A stretch of 64,000 nt of DNA, from positions 4,347,288-4,411,287 of the forward strand of contig WLWT01000001.1 of assembly GCA_012103455.1 (NCBI GenBank). The letters are read 5' to 3'. This DNA comes from Gammaproteobacteria bacterium (GTDB lineage Bacteria; Pseudomonadota; Gammaproteobacteria; HK1). Each line of letters begins with the position of its first letter. The stretch's first letter is position 1. The position numbers and the translations under genes are program-made. Below, in pieces: positions 44,928 through 53,837 of the stretch. The notes under the pieces are model-generated. The model searched no databases, was not told the DNA's origin, and was given only the letters and a program-made list of their open reading frames with translations.

Positions 44928-47141
44928 CTAGGCCGCGAGGCGGCCGCAGCGCAGCATGGCGAGCACCTCGGCCGCCGCCTCGGGGATGTTGGTACCGGGT
45001 CCGTAGATGGCCGCCACGCCAGCCGCCTTCAGCGGCGCGTAATCGTGCTGCGGAATAACCCCCCCGCACACCACCAGAATATCGCTGGCGCCGGCGGCCG
45101 CCAGCGCCTCCATGAGCGCCGGCACCAATGTTTGGTGGCCCGCCGCTTGACTGGATACACCGATGATGTGAACGTCGTTCTCCAGCGCCTGGCGCGCAGC
45201 CTCTTGCGGTGTTTGAAAGAGCGGCCCCACGTCCACGTCGAAGCCGATATCGGCAAATGCAGTGGCAATGGTTTTGGCGCCGCGATCATGGCCGTCTTGA
45301 CCGAGCTTAACCACCAGCATGCGGGGCCTACGGCCCTCCTCGGTGGCGAAGATGCGCACTTCCTCCTGGATCCGGGCGAAACGCTCATCGCCCTCATAGG
45401 CGGCCCCATACACCCCGGCGATCGAGCGGATGGCTGCTTTGTGCCGCCCATACACCGCCTCCAGCGCATCGGAGATCTCGCCCACACTGGCCCGCGCCCG
45501 CGCCGCGTCGATAGCGAAGCCGAGCAAATTGCCCGCGCCGGTGCCGGCCGCCCCGCGCAGCGCCGCCAGCGCCGCCGCGCAGGCGTTCCGGTCGCGGGCG
45601 CCACGCATGTTGTTCAACTTGTTCACCTGGGCTTCACGCACAGCGGTGTTGTCCACGTTCAAGATATCTACCGGCACTTCCTCGTCCGGTTGATAACGGT
45701 TGACCCCCACTATCACATCCTCGCCGCGATCGATGCGCGCCTGGCGCCGCGCCGCCGACTCTTCAATGCGAAGCTTGGGCATCCCTTGCTCCACCGCCTT
45801 GGTCATGCCGCCTAACTCCTCCACCTCTTCGATAAGCTTGCGCGCTTCGTGAATAAGACTCGCAGTCAGGCTTTCCAAGTAATATGAGCCGGCCAGTGGA
45901 TCGATCACCTTGGTAATGCCGGTTTCTTCACGGATCACCAGTTGGGTATTGCGGGCGATGCGCGCGGATGCATCCGTTGGCAGTGCCAGCGCCTCGTCAA
46001 AAGCATTGGTGTGCAGCGATTGGGTACCGCCCAGCACTGCCGCCAACGCCTCGATGGTGGTGCGCATGACATTGTTGTACGGATCTTGACCAGTGAGGCT
46101 CACCCCCGAGGTCTGGCAGTGGGTGCGCAACATCAGTGAGCGTGGATCGCTAGGCGCGAAGTGCTTTTGCATCAGTTCCGCCCACAAGAAGCGGGCCGCC
46201 CGCAGCTTCGCCACCTCCATGAAGAAGTTCATACCGATGGCGAAGAAGAACGACAGCCGGGGCGCGAACTTGTCCACGTCAAGACCGCTGGCAATGGCCG
46301 CGCGCACATATTCCACGCCATCGGCCAGGGTGAATGCCAATTCCTGCACACAGGTGGCGCCGGCCTCTTGCATGTGATAACCGGAAATGGAAATGGGATT
46401 GAACCGCGGCATGTGCTCGGCGGTGTAACCGATGATATCGGCGACGATGCGCATGGACGGCGCCGGCGGGTAGATATAAGTGTTGCGGACCATGAACTCC
46501 TTGAGAATGTCGTTTTGCAAAGTGCCGGACAACGCTTTCGCTTCCACACCCTGCTCCTCAGCCGCTACCACATACATGGCGAGCACCGGCAAAACCGCTC
46601 CGTTCATGGTCATGGACACGGACATCTTGTCGAGCGGAATACCGTCGAATAGGATTTTCATATCCTCCACGCTATCGATAGCGACGCCCGCTTTGCCCAC
46701 ATCGCCCACCACGCGCGGGTGATCGGAGTCATAACCGCGATGGGTGGCCAAATCGAAGGCCACCGACAAACCGGCCTGCCCCGCGGCTAAGTTGCGCCGG
46801 TAAAAAGCATTGGATTCCTCGGCCGTCGAATAACCCGCGTACTGACGCACGGTCCACGGCCTTCCCACGTACATGGTCGCCCGCGGACCGCGCACGTACG
46901 GCGGTAAACCGGGTAGGGTATCGAGATGCTCCAATCCCGCCAGATCCTCAGCGGTATAAAGCGGCTTTACCGTGATCCCCTCAGGCGTTGGCCAATTCAT
47001 CTGCTCGGCCGTTGCCCCTTTGGTCTCCCGTTCCACCTGAGCTTGCCAAGCGCTCGGGTCCGGCGTTTTAGCTTCAACCATGAGATTCACCCCGCCAACC
47101 GTCGTAGCATCGTTTACGGTAGCCCCGTTTACGGTAGACAT
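44928..47141 (-). CDS. scpA: Methylmalonyl-CoA mutase, B12-dependent
   Basis: 737 residues, the single-chain homodimeric type. The substrate-binding barrel starts near RGPRATMYVGRPWTVRQYAG. The C-terminal B12 domain has the base-off motif GQDGHDRGAK (DxHxxG), with GVSSQAAGHQTLVP after it. It isomerises (R)-methylmalonyl-CoA to succinyl-CoA, feeding the TCA cycle. The first 20 residues are poorly conserved. It lies 18 bases after prpE. Confidence 0.96.
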   Translation of the reverse strand: MSTVNGATVNDATTVGGVNLMVEAKTPDPSAWQAQVERETKGATAEQMNWPTPEGITVKPLYTAEDLAGLEHLDTLPGLPPYVRGPRATMYVGRPWTVRQYAGYSTAEESNAFYRRNLAAGQAGLSVAFDLATHRGYDSDHPRVVGDVGKAGVAIDSVEDMKILFDGIPLDKMSVSMTMNGAVLPVLAMYVVAAEEQGVEAKALSGTLQNDILKEFMVRNTYIYPPAPSMRIVADIIGYTAEHMPRFNPISISGYHMQEAGATCVQELAFTLADGVEYVRAAIASGLDVDKFAPRLSFFFAIGMNFFMEVAKLRAARFLWAELMQKHFAPSDPRSLMLRTHCQTSGVSLTGQDPYNNVMRTTIEALAAVLGGTQSLHTNAFDEALALPTDASARIARNTQLVIREETGITKVIDPLAGSYYLESLTASLIHEARKLIEEVEELGGMTKAVEQGMPKLRIEESAARRQARIDRGEDVIVGVNRYQPDEEVPVDILNVDNTAVREAQVNKLNNMRGARDRNACAAALAALRGAAGTGAGNLLGFAIDAARARASVGEISDALEAVYGRHKAAIRSIAGVYGAAYEGDERFARIQEEVRIFATEEGRRPRMLVVKLGQDGHDRGAKTIATAFADIGFDVDVGPLFQTPQEAARQALENDVHIIGVSSQAAGHQTLVPALMEALAAAGASDILVVCGGVIPQHDYAPLKAAGVAAIYGPGTNIPEAAAEVLAMLRCGRLAA

Positions 47142-47159
47142 TGATCAAGCCGCCACTCA

Positions 47160-49052
47160 TCAAGATGCGTAACCCATGCGCTTTAGCGCCGCTTCAATTT
47201 CATCGAGAATGACCGGATCATCAATGGTGGCCGGCATCTTCCACTGCCCACCATCGGCAATTTTTTGCATAGTGCCGCGCAAAATCTTGCCCGAGCGGGT
47301 CTTCGGCAAACGCTGCACCACGGTAGCGGTCTTGAACGCGGCCACCGGTCCGATACGCTCGCGTACCATCTGCACCACCTCTTGGACGATGGCGCCCTCC
47401 TCGCGCTCGCAACCGGTATTGAGGACCAGGAAACCCAGCGGCAGTTGACCTTTGAGCTGATCGGCCACTCCGATGACAGCGCATTCGGCCACGTCCGCGT
47501 GCGCCGCCAGCACTTCTTCCATGCCGCCGGTGGACAGGCGGTGGCCGGCCACATTGATGATGTCATCGGTGCGGGCCATGACGAAGACATAACCGTCTTC
47601 ATCAATATAGCCGGCATCGGCCGTGAGGTAATAACCGGGAAACGGCTCCAAATAGGTGCTGCGGAAGCGTTCCTCTGCGTTCCACAGGGTGGGAAAAGTC
47701 CCCGGCGGCAAGGGCAGCTGGGCCACCAGCGCGCCGATCTCTGCGGCCGGCATCGCTTTACCGTCCTCCCCTAATACCCGCAGTTCCCAGCCAGGCGCCG
47801 GTTTGGCGGGCGAGCCGCGTTTGATGGGCAGCATTTCTATGCCCAGACAGTTGGCGCAGATGGACCAACCCGTCTCGGTCTGCCACCAATGGTCGATGAC
47901 GGGCACGCCTAGATGTTTTTCCGCCCATTCGAGGGTATCGGGATCAGTGCGTTCGCCGGCCAAGAACAAAGCGCGCAAGCGGCTCGTATCGTATTTCTCG
48001 AGATAAGCAGCGCCGGGATCTTCCTTCTTAATCGCCCTGAACGCTGTTGGGGCGGTGAACAGTACGCTCACTTTGTGTTGCTCGATCACCCGCCAGAAGG
48101 TGCCCGGATCCGGTGTTCCCACCGGTTTACCCTCGAATAAAACCGATGTATTACCGGCCAGTAGCGGCGCGTACACGATATAAGAGTGTCCGACCACCCA
48201 GCCGACATCGGAAGCGGCCCAGTAGACCTCACCGGGTTCCACCCCGTAAATGTTGCGCATCGACCAGTTGAGGGCCACCGCGTGGCCGCCATTGTCGCGG
48301 ACCACGCCTTTAGGCTGTCCGGTAGTCCCGGAGGTATAGAGGATATAGAGCGGATCGGTGGCCGCCACCGGCACGCAATCGTGAGGTGCCGCGCCCGCCA
48401 TGGCCTCATCCCAATCGATATCGCGTCCCCTATGCATCGGCGCTTGCGCTTGCGGGCGTTGAACAATGACGCACTTGTCCGCCTTATGGGCCGCGGCCTC
48501 GATGGCGGCATCAAGCAGTGGCTTGTATTCGATGATCCTGCCCGCCTCTATGCCGCAGGACGCCGAGACTATCGCCTTTGGCTGGCAGTCATCGATGCGA
48601 ACGGCCAGCTCATTGCTGGCAAAGCCGCCGAAGACAACACAGTGAACCGCCCCCAACCGGGCGCAGGCCAGCACGGCGATCACGGTCTGCGGGATCATCG
48701 GCATGTAGACGATGACCCGGTCCCCTTTGCCCACCCCCAAGGCCGCCAGTACACCGGCAAAGCGGGCCGTCAAATCACGCAATTCGGCAAAAGAATAGGT
48801 GCGCACAGTGTCGGTGACAGGACTGTCGTAGATAAGCGCGGCCGCATCGCCCCTGCCGTTGTTCACATGCCTGTCCAAAGCATTGAAACAGGTGTTCAGG
48901 GTGCCGCCGGAGAACCAGCGGTAAAGAGGCGCATGACTATCATCCAAGACGCGCTCGAATGGGGTGTACCAATCAACCCCCGCAGCAGCGTCCCTCCAGA
49001 ACTCATCCGGAGCAGAAACCGAATGCTCGTGTATGCGGTCGAACTCGCCCAT
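47160..49052 (-). CDS. prpE: Propionate--CoA ligase
   Basis: 630 residues of the acetyl/propionyl-CoA synthetase (AMP-forming) family, the first gene of the propionate operon. The P-loop is ILYTSGTTGQPKGVV, the A5 region WWQTETGWS, and the catalytic, acetylatable lysine lies in KTRSGKILRGT. It activates propionate to propionyl-CoA. PrpE rather than Acs is supported by the length and by the neighbouring pcc and mutase genes. Confidence 0.92.
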   Translation of the reverse strand: MGEFDRIHEHSVSAPDEFWRDAAAGVDWYTPFERVLDDSHAPLYRWFSGGTLNTCFNALDRHVNNGRGDAAALIYDSPVTDTVRTYSFAELRDLTARFAGVLAALGVGKGDRVIVYMPMIPQTVIAVLACARLGAVHCVVFGGFASNELAVRIDDCQPKAIVSASCGIEAGRIIEYKPLLDAAIEAAAHKADKCVIVQRPQAQAPMHRGRDIDWDEAMAGAAPHDCVPVAATDPLYILYTSGTTGQPKGVVRDNGGHAVALNWSMRNIYGVEPGEVYWAASDVGWVVGHSYIVYAPLLAGNTSVLFEGKPVGTPDPGTFWRVIEQHKVSVLFTAPTAFRAIKKEDPGAAYLEKYDTSRLRALFLAGERTDPDTLEWAEKHLGVPVIDHWWQTETGWSICANCLGIEMLPIKRGSPAKPAPGWELRVLGEDGKAMPAAEIGALVAQLPLPPGTFPTLWNAEERFRSTYLEPFPGYYLTADAGYIDEDGYVFVMARTDDIINVAGHRLSTGGMEEVLAAHADVAECAVIGVADQLKGQLPLGFLVLNTGCEREEGAIVQEVVQMVRERIGPVAAFKTATVVQRLPKTRSGKILRGTMQKIADGGQWKMPATIDDPVILDEIEAALKRMGYAS

Positions 49053-49110
49053 GAACCTGGCTCTAGTTGGTATATCAGCCGCTCATCTTTGAGGAGCTTC
49101 ACAGAAACGT

Positions 49111-49155
49111 CAATAACTGGCTGGTCAATAACTGGCTGGTCAATAACCGGCCGTT
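49111..49155. repeat. 15-base tandem repeat between prpE and the mcd gene
   Basis: Three units of caataactggctggt, the last diverged, in the 181-base divergent promoter spacer. No recognisable regulator site was seen. Confidence 0.85.
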
Positions 49156-49233
49156 TACCATGCGGCCCCGGATGCTATGCGGTGCCGGGACCACGCAGCC
49201 CCCTCTCGCTCGGAGAGCCCATAAGGAACCACC

Positions 49234-50646
49234 ATGTCGGAGGCCACATTTTTAAACCGTACGCTGCGGCAATTCAGGCGCGTCCTGAGGTTGGCCGGGA
49301 GCGGGGAAGTGTCGTTGCGCGAGCGCGTCGGCGCCGATCTGCCGGATGCCGATATCCCGGCCATCAAAAACTACGTGGATGCCTGCCTGGAAGGCCGCGG
49401 CGGCGAGGTATCGGCAAGCGCCAGAGCGGCCGAACTCGGCGAAGTCTATCTGACCTTGTCGCAGCAAGGCAGGCGCCGGTTCCTCACTTTGCTCGCTAGG
49501 GAGTACGACGTGCCAGCGAACACCGTGGCGCCACTGGTCGAGGCCTGGCAAAACGCTCCGGATGCGACCACCCGCTGGCAGGTGCAAGATCAACTGCGCC
49601 ACGCCTTGATACCGTCCAGGGTGACCTTGCTACGGCAATTCACCGCCCTGTCCGCGGGGGTTAAATTTTTGGTCGATATGCGCGCCGAGTTGACGCAGTG
49701 GTCACGCGGCGACAAGCCGCTCGCTGCTCTTAACCGGGATTTACGCGAACTGCTGGCCGAATGGTTCAACGTGGGCTTCCTGGATCTGCGGCAGATGACC
49801 TGGAATACCTCCGCGGCGCTGCTGGAGAAGCTCATTGTCTACGAAGCGGTGCACGCCATCCGCTCATGGGATGATCTGAAGAACCGGCTCGGCGAGGATC
49901 GCCGTGTCTACGCGTTCTTCCATCCCGGTATGCCCAACGAACCCCTGATCTTCGTGCAAGTGGCCCTGGTGCGCGACATGTCCGGCAATATCCAAACGCT
50001 GTTGGATGAAGACGCGCCGGTCAGCGATCCACGGGAAGCGGATTGCGCTATTTTTTATTCCATCTCCAACTGCCAGGCTGGGCTTGCCGGTGTCAGCTTC
50101 GGTAACTTTCTGATCAAGCGCGTCGCCGCTGCCCTGGCGCGCGATCTACCGAACCTCAAGATCTTCGCCACCTTGTCACCCGTTCCCGGCTTCAGCGCCT
50201 GGCTGCGCGCGCAAACCGAACAGCCTGGGTACCTCTGGGATGAGGGTGAGGTACCGGAAGCACTGCGTGACCACTGCGGCCACGGCGATTGGAACAAGGC
50301 CATCGCGCACGCGCTGGACAATACGGAGTGGGCCGGCGATGAGCCAGCAGCGCAAGCGCTACGCCCGGTGCTGGCCAAAGCCTGCGCCCGCTATCTACTG
50401 CAAGCCAAACGGGGCAACCAAGCACTGGATCGGGTGGCCCATTTTCATTTGACCAACGGCGCCCGGGTGGAGCGGCTCAATTGGCTGGCAGATACCTCCG
50501 AGCAGGGCATGAAACGCTCCGCCGGCCTTATGGTCAACTACCAATACCGGCTCGATGAGGTAGATGAGAACCACGAGGCGTACTCGGGCGAAGGCCGCAT
50601 CGCCGCGGCGGCGCCCGTCAGCCGCCTGCTAAGGGGCGCACGGTGA
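49234..50646 (+). CDS. Malonyl-CoA decarboxylase
   Basis: 470 residues of the MCD family (N-terminal helical domain, C-terminal acetyltransferase-like domain). Signature segments are FFHPGMPNEPLIFVQVAL and FYSISNCQAGLAGVSFGNFL, followed by LKIFATLSPVPGF. It converts malonyl-CoA to acetyl-CoA and CO2. It is divergent from prpE, so acyl-CoA balance is a plausible common theme. The C-terminus ends 15 bases from the convergent glycerol kinase gene. Confidence 0.94.
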   Translation: MSEATFLNRTLRQFRRVLRLAGSGEVSLRERVGADLPDADIPAIKNYVDACLEGRGGEVSASARAAELGEVYLTLSQQGRRRFLTLLAREYDVPANTVAPLVEAWQNAPDATTRWQVQDQLRHALIPSRVTLLRQFTALSAGVKFLVDMRAELTQWSRGDKPLAALNRDLRELLAEWFNVGFLDLRQMTWNTSAALLEKLIVYEAVHAIRSWDDLKNRLGEDRRVYAFFHPGMPNEPLIFVQVALVRDMSGNIQTLLDEDAPVSDPREADCAIFYSISNCQAGLAGVSFGNFLIKRVAAALARDLPNLKIFATLSPVPGFSAWLRAQTEQPGYLWDEGEVPEALRDHCGHGDWNKAIAHALDNTEWAGDEPAAQALRPVLAKACARYLLQAKRGNQALDRVAHFHLTNGARVERLNWLADTSEQGMKRSAGLMVNYQYRLDEVDENHEAYSGEGRIAAAAPVSRLLRGAR

Positions 50647-50661
50647 CCGCGAACGGAGGTT

Positions 50662-52122
50662 CTAACCCGGCGACACCCGTGCAACAGCTTTGGCCCAACC
50701 GGCTAAGGCTGCCTCACGCCGCGCCGCCGGCCATTCCGGCGTCACGCTGAGCGCGCGCTCCCATTTAGCGCTCAACTCGTCGAGCCCGGAGAAACAACCG
50801 ATTTGCAGGCCAGCGAGATAGGCGGCGCCGAGTGCGGTGGTCTCGGTGATTGCGGGCCGTTCCACCGCAACGCCCACGATATCGGCCAAACACTGGACCA
50901 ACCAGTCGTTGGCGACCATGCCCCCATCGACACGGATGGAGGTCAACGCCGCACGCCGATCCGCCACCATGGCCTTCACCAGATCATGGGTCTGATAACA
51001 CACCGACTCGAGCGCGGCTCGCGCCAGATGCGCCACGTTGGTATCACGGGTGAGACCGCTCAGCGCGCCGCGCGCATGCGGATCCCAGTACGGCGCCCCC
51101 AAGCCGGTAAAAGCGGGCACCAGATAGACACCCGCGTTATCGGGCAGGCTGCGCGCCAGCGCCTCGGTATCGCCGGCACTGTCAATGATACCAAGACCGT
51201 CGCGTAACCACTGCACGGCGGCCCCGGCGACAAAAATCGATCCCTCGAGAGCATAAGTCACTGCCCCATCCAGCCGGTAGGCAACCGTTGTCAACAGTTT
51301 GTGGCGGGATAGGGCCGCTTGCGCGCCTGTATTCATCATGGCGAAACAGCCGGTACCGTAGGTGCTTTTGACCATACCGGGCTCGAAACACGCCTGGCCG
51401 ACGGCGGCAGCTTGCTGATCGCCGGCCACACCAGCAATAGGCACACCCCGGCCAAACCACTGCGGCAACGCCACGCCGTAATCATCCGCCGAATCGCGCA
51501 CCTGCGGCAACATGGCGCCAGGCACCTCGAGCAGGCCGAGCATCTCGTCATCCCAGCACTGCCGGTGAATATCGAACAACAAAGTGCGCGATGCGTTGGT
51601 GGCATCGGTGGCGTGAACTCTACCGCCAGTTAGCTTCCACACCAGGTAGCTATCGACGGTCCCGAAAGCGAGTTCGCCCGCTTCGGCCCGGCGGCGGGCA
51701 TCCGGCACGTGATCCAAAATCCACGCCACCTTGGTGCCCGAAAAATACGGGTCCAACAACAGCCCGGTTTTTTGCGTGATAACCTCGGCGTGTTCGGCTA
51801 AAGCCGCACAGGCGGGCGCCGTACGCCGGTCTTGCCACACGATGGCCGGATAAATGGGCTTGCCGGTGGCCCGCTCCCAAACGATAGTGGTTTCACGTTG
51901 GTTGGTGATCCCGATGGCCTGCACCGCGCCACCGGCCCGCTTTACCGCCTGCCGGCCCACCGCGAGCGTGGCCTGCCAGATCGCCTCCGGATCATGCTCG
52001 ACCCAGCCACCCTCCGGATAGCTCTGGGCCAGCTCGACTTGCGCCTGCGCAATACTGCGCCCGGCGGTGTTGAACACCATCGCCCGGGTGCTGGTAGTGC
52101 CCTGATCGACGGCGAGGATCAT
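50662..52122 (-). CDS. glpK: Glycerol kinase
   Basis: About 486 residues from MILAVDQGTTSTRAMVF at 52122 (an in-frame start 9 codons upstream is possible). FGGY-kinase motifs are AVDQGTTSTRA, GITNQRETTIVWERATGKPI, GDQQAAAVGQACFEPGMVKS and VDGGMVANDWLVQ. It phosphorylates glycerol to glycerol 3-phosphate. No glpF or glpD is adjacent. Confidence 0.95.
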   Translation of the reverse strand: MILAVDQGTTSTRAMVFNTAGRSIAQAQVELAQSYPEGGWVEHDPEAIWQATLAVGRQAVKRAGGAVQAIGITNQRETTIVWERATGKPIYPAIVWQDRRTAPACAALAEHAEVITQKTGLLLDPYFSGTKVAWILDHVPDARRRAEAGELAFGTVDSYLVWKLTGGRVHATDATNASRTLLFDIHRQCWDDEMLGLLEVPGAMLPQVRDSADDYGVALPQWFGRGVPIAGVAGDQQAAAVGQACFEPGMVKSTYGTGCFAMMNTGAQAALSRHKLLTTVAYRLDGAVTYALEGSIFVAGAAVQWLRDGLGIIDSAGDTEALARSLPDNAGVYLVPAFTGLGAPYWDPHARGALSGLTRDTNVAHLARAALESVCYQTHDLVKAMVADRRAALTSIRVDGGMVANDWLVQCLADIVGVAVERPAITETTALGAAYLAGLQIGCFSGLDELSAKWERALSVTPEWPAARREAALAGWAKAVARVSPG

Positions 52123-52236
52123 TGCTTCGGTGTTCACAACAGTTGCCAAGCTTGTTTTGATAACCCGTTATACAGGGGAGTGCGCAGTACACGCTACAAT
52201 TGCTGCTCCACCGTTAAACCACGAGGTTCTTTGCCA

Positions 52237-52716
52237 GTGAAGTATGTTGCCGCGCTCGCCGCTTTTACCTTCGCCGCCCTGCTGGCCTGGCCATACCTCT
52301 ATGTCTACCGCCTGGACAATGCCCTGGCCTCCGGCGAGGTGGAGGCATTGCGCCCGCTGGTGGAGCTAGAAGCAGTGCGCGAACAGGTCAAGACAGCCAT
52401 CGAAAAAGACGTGAACGACGCCGTAGGCGATGGCGGCGGCCGGATGATGCGCTGGCTTAAACAAGGGGTTAAAGCGGTGAGCGACACCGCCGTAGAGATC
52501 AACGTCGATATGCAGTGGGTATTCGACACGCTCAACAACAAACCCGGCGATCCGCCGACGCCCCGTGCATCGCTCATGAGCGATGTTGACTACGCTTTTT
52601 ACGAGTCGTGGGACCGTTTCATCATTCGCTTGGGCGCCTTGGACGCCGATCCGACCCACATACGGCTTGCCCTGCGTGACGGTTCCTGGAAAGTGGTGGC
52701 GGTGCTCGGCCCTTGA
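52237..52716 (+). CDS. DUF2939 domain protein, membrane-anchored
   Basis: About 159 residues from a GTG at 52237, with GAGG about 10 bases upstream. The N-terminal helix YVAALAAFTFAALLAWPYLY is a signal anchor and is followed by the DUF2939 pattern VYRLDNALASGEVEALRPLV and LREQV-like helix. The C-terminal beta strands end WKVVAVLGP. Function is unknown in this family. Confidence 0.8.
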   Translation: MKYVAALAAFTFAALLAWPYLYVYRLDNALASGEVEALRPLVELEAVREQVKTAIEKDVNDAVGDGGGRMMRWLKQGVKAVSDTAVEINVDMQWVFDTLNNKPGDPPTPRASLMSDVDYAFYESWDRFIIRLGALDADPTHIRLALRDGSWKVVAVLGP

Positions 52717-52717
52717 C

Positions 52718-52783
52718 GTCGATGGCGCCCGCAGTCGATGGCGCCCGCAGTCGATGGCCGACCCCCGCAGTCGATGGCCGACC
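52718..52783. repeat. 16- to 20-base tandem repeat after the DUF2939 gene
   Basis: Four units beginning gtcgatggc (two exact gtcgatggcgcccgca units, then two variants), starting just after the stop codon. Confidence 0.85.
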
Positions 52784-52844
52784 AAAGTGACGTCACGTCA
52801 GGAAAAGGAAAGACGACAAGCAAAGAGTTCAGCAGGTAAAGCGG

Positions 52845-53396
52845 CTAGTCATCGGTTTTAACCAGCGTTCCGGTGATCTCTTTTAGCCGTACCCCGTCCT
52901 TGATCCGGCTGAATACCAATGTCATACCACCATCGACCAGGGTACGTGCGTAAGTTTGCATTTCATAGCCGAAGTCCTCGGTGACCACCAGAGCATGAAC
53001 AGTCAGGGTTTTCCCCGCCAGGGTTGCCCACACATAGGGGTCGCCCTTCAAGGGGTCCATCGGTATGGCTTTGCCGAACACGTTGGTGCGCATGGCAGAG
53101 GCGAACACATTCTGTGTTCCCGAAGAGACGAAGTTCACCGCATGCTCTTTGCGTTTAAGACTACCGTCTTGGCGCTTGGTGATGGTGATCCACTTCAAGC
53201 TAAAGCCTTTTCTGTAGTGCTTCAGCGTCACCGCGATATCCCGTTTGGACACCTCATCCCCCGCTGCCGACACGGCGGAGCCTTGGTAGTGGCCGAAGAA
53301 CGCTTCGATGGGAACATGGCTGCCGGCCCATGCGGCTGCGGTCGAAAAGCCCAGCAGCAAAAAAAGTAGAGCTGGATACAGGCGTGTATTCATCAT
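52845..53396 (-). CDS. Hypothetical secreted protein
   Basis: About 183 residues with a clear signal peptide (RLYPALLFLLLGFSTAAAWA). The mature part looks like a beta-rich lipocalin-like or DUF fold: FFGHYQGSAVSAAGDEVSKR, DIAVTLKHYRKGFSLKWITI and TLVDGGMTLVFSRIKDGVRL. I do not recognise the family. ATG codons at 53396 and 53393 are both possible starts. It is divergent from the ribonucleotide reductase gene. Confidence 0.7.
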   Translation of the reverse strand: MMNTRLYPALLFLLLGFSTAAAWAGSHVPIEAFFGHYQGSAVSAAGDEVSKRDIAVTLKHYRKGFSLKWITITKRQDGSLKRKEHAVNFVSSGTQNVFASAMRTNVFGKAIPMDPLKGDPYVWATLAGKTLTVHALVVTEDFGYEMQTYARTLVDGGMTLVFSRIKDGVRLKEITGTLVKTDD

Positions 53397-53595
53397 GATC
53401 ACTTAAGAATCCTCTTTGGCCCCGAAGTTCCACACGCAGGGTGGATCGTGTTGCGGAGCGTGGATCGTGACCGTTTATGCCTTCCGAAAACGGCTTCGCA
53501 AAGTGCGTTTGATCGTGCCAGGCCCGGTTACTCCCGTCACCCCGCAACCCCACACAGCTTATCCACACGGCATCCAGATCATTTTCACCGCTTGA

Positions 53596-53611
53596 ACACA
53601 ACATATGGTGA
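53596..53611. promoter_or_regulatory. NrdR box 1
   Basis: The sequence acacaacatatggtga resembles the NrdR consensus acaCwAtATaTwGtgt. It is paired with a second box 30 bases on, about three helical turns, the arrangement NrdR needs to repress nrd genes. Confidence 0.75.
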
Positions 53612-53625
53612 TGACGAGGGCACAA

Positions 53626-53641
53626 CACCACTATATGGTGT
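53626..53641. promoter_or_regulatory. NrdR box 2
   Basis: The sequence caccactatatggtgt lies within a longer palindrome with arms aacacca and tggtgtt. It is the second of the pair upstream of the class II ribonucleotide reductase gene, about 200 bases before its start. Confidence 0.75.
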
Positions 53642-53709
53642 TGCTTCGGGATACATCGGCCCCTAGACTATATGTCTTTTCGTGGTAGCGGTGATCACGA
53701 GTTTTCGAA

Positions 53710-53751
53710 GGGCCAAGATTTCTGGGCCAAAATTTCTGGGTCAAGATTTCT
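53710..53751. repeat. 14-base tandem repeat in the nrdJ leader
   Basis: Three units of gggccaagatttct with single-base differences, in the leader between the NrdR boxes and the nrdJ start. I saw no B12-riboswitch hallmarks in the 430-base spacer 53403-53834. Confidence 0.85.
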
Positions 53752-53837
53752 AAGGGCGGGAATTCGAAAAGTCGGACTGCGGGGCCGGATTTCGCGAAGA
53801 ATCGAATTTCGGAAGCGTCATTTCGAAGGGGAAGTTG

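Noticed and set aside
53403..53834. A cobalamin riboswitch before the B12-dependent reductase
   Set aside because: I found no B12-box-like sequence; the spacer is explained by NrdR boxes and a 14-base repeat array.
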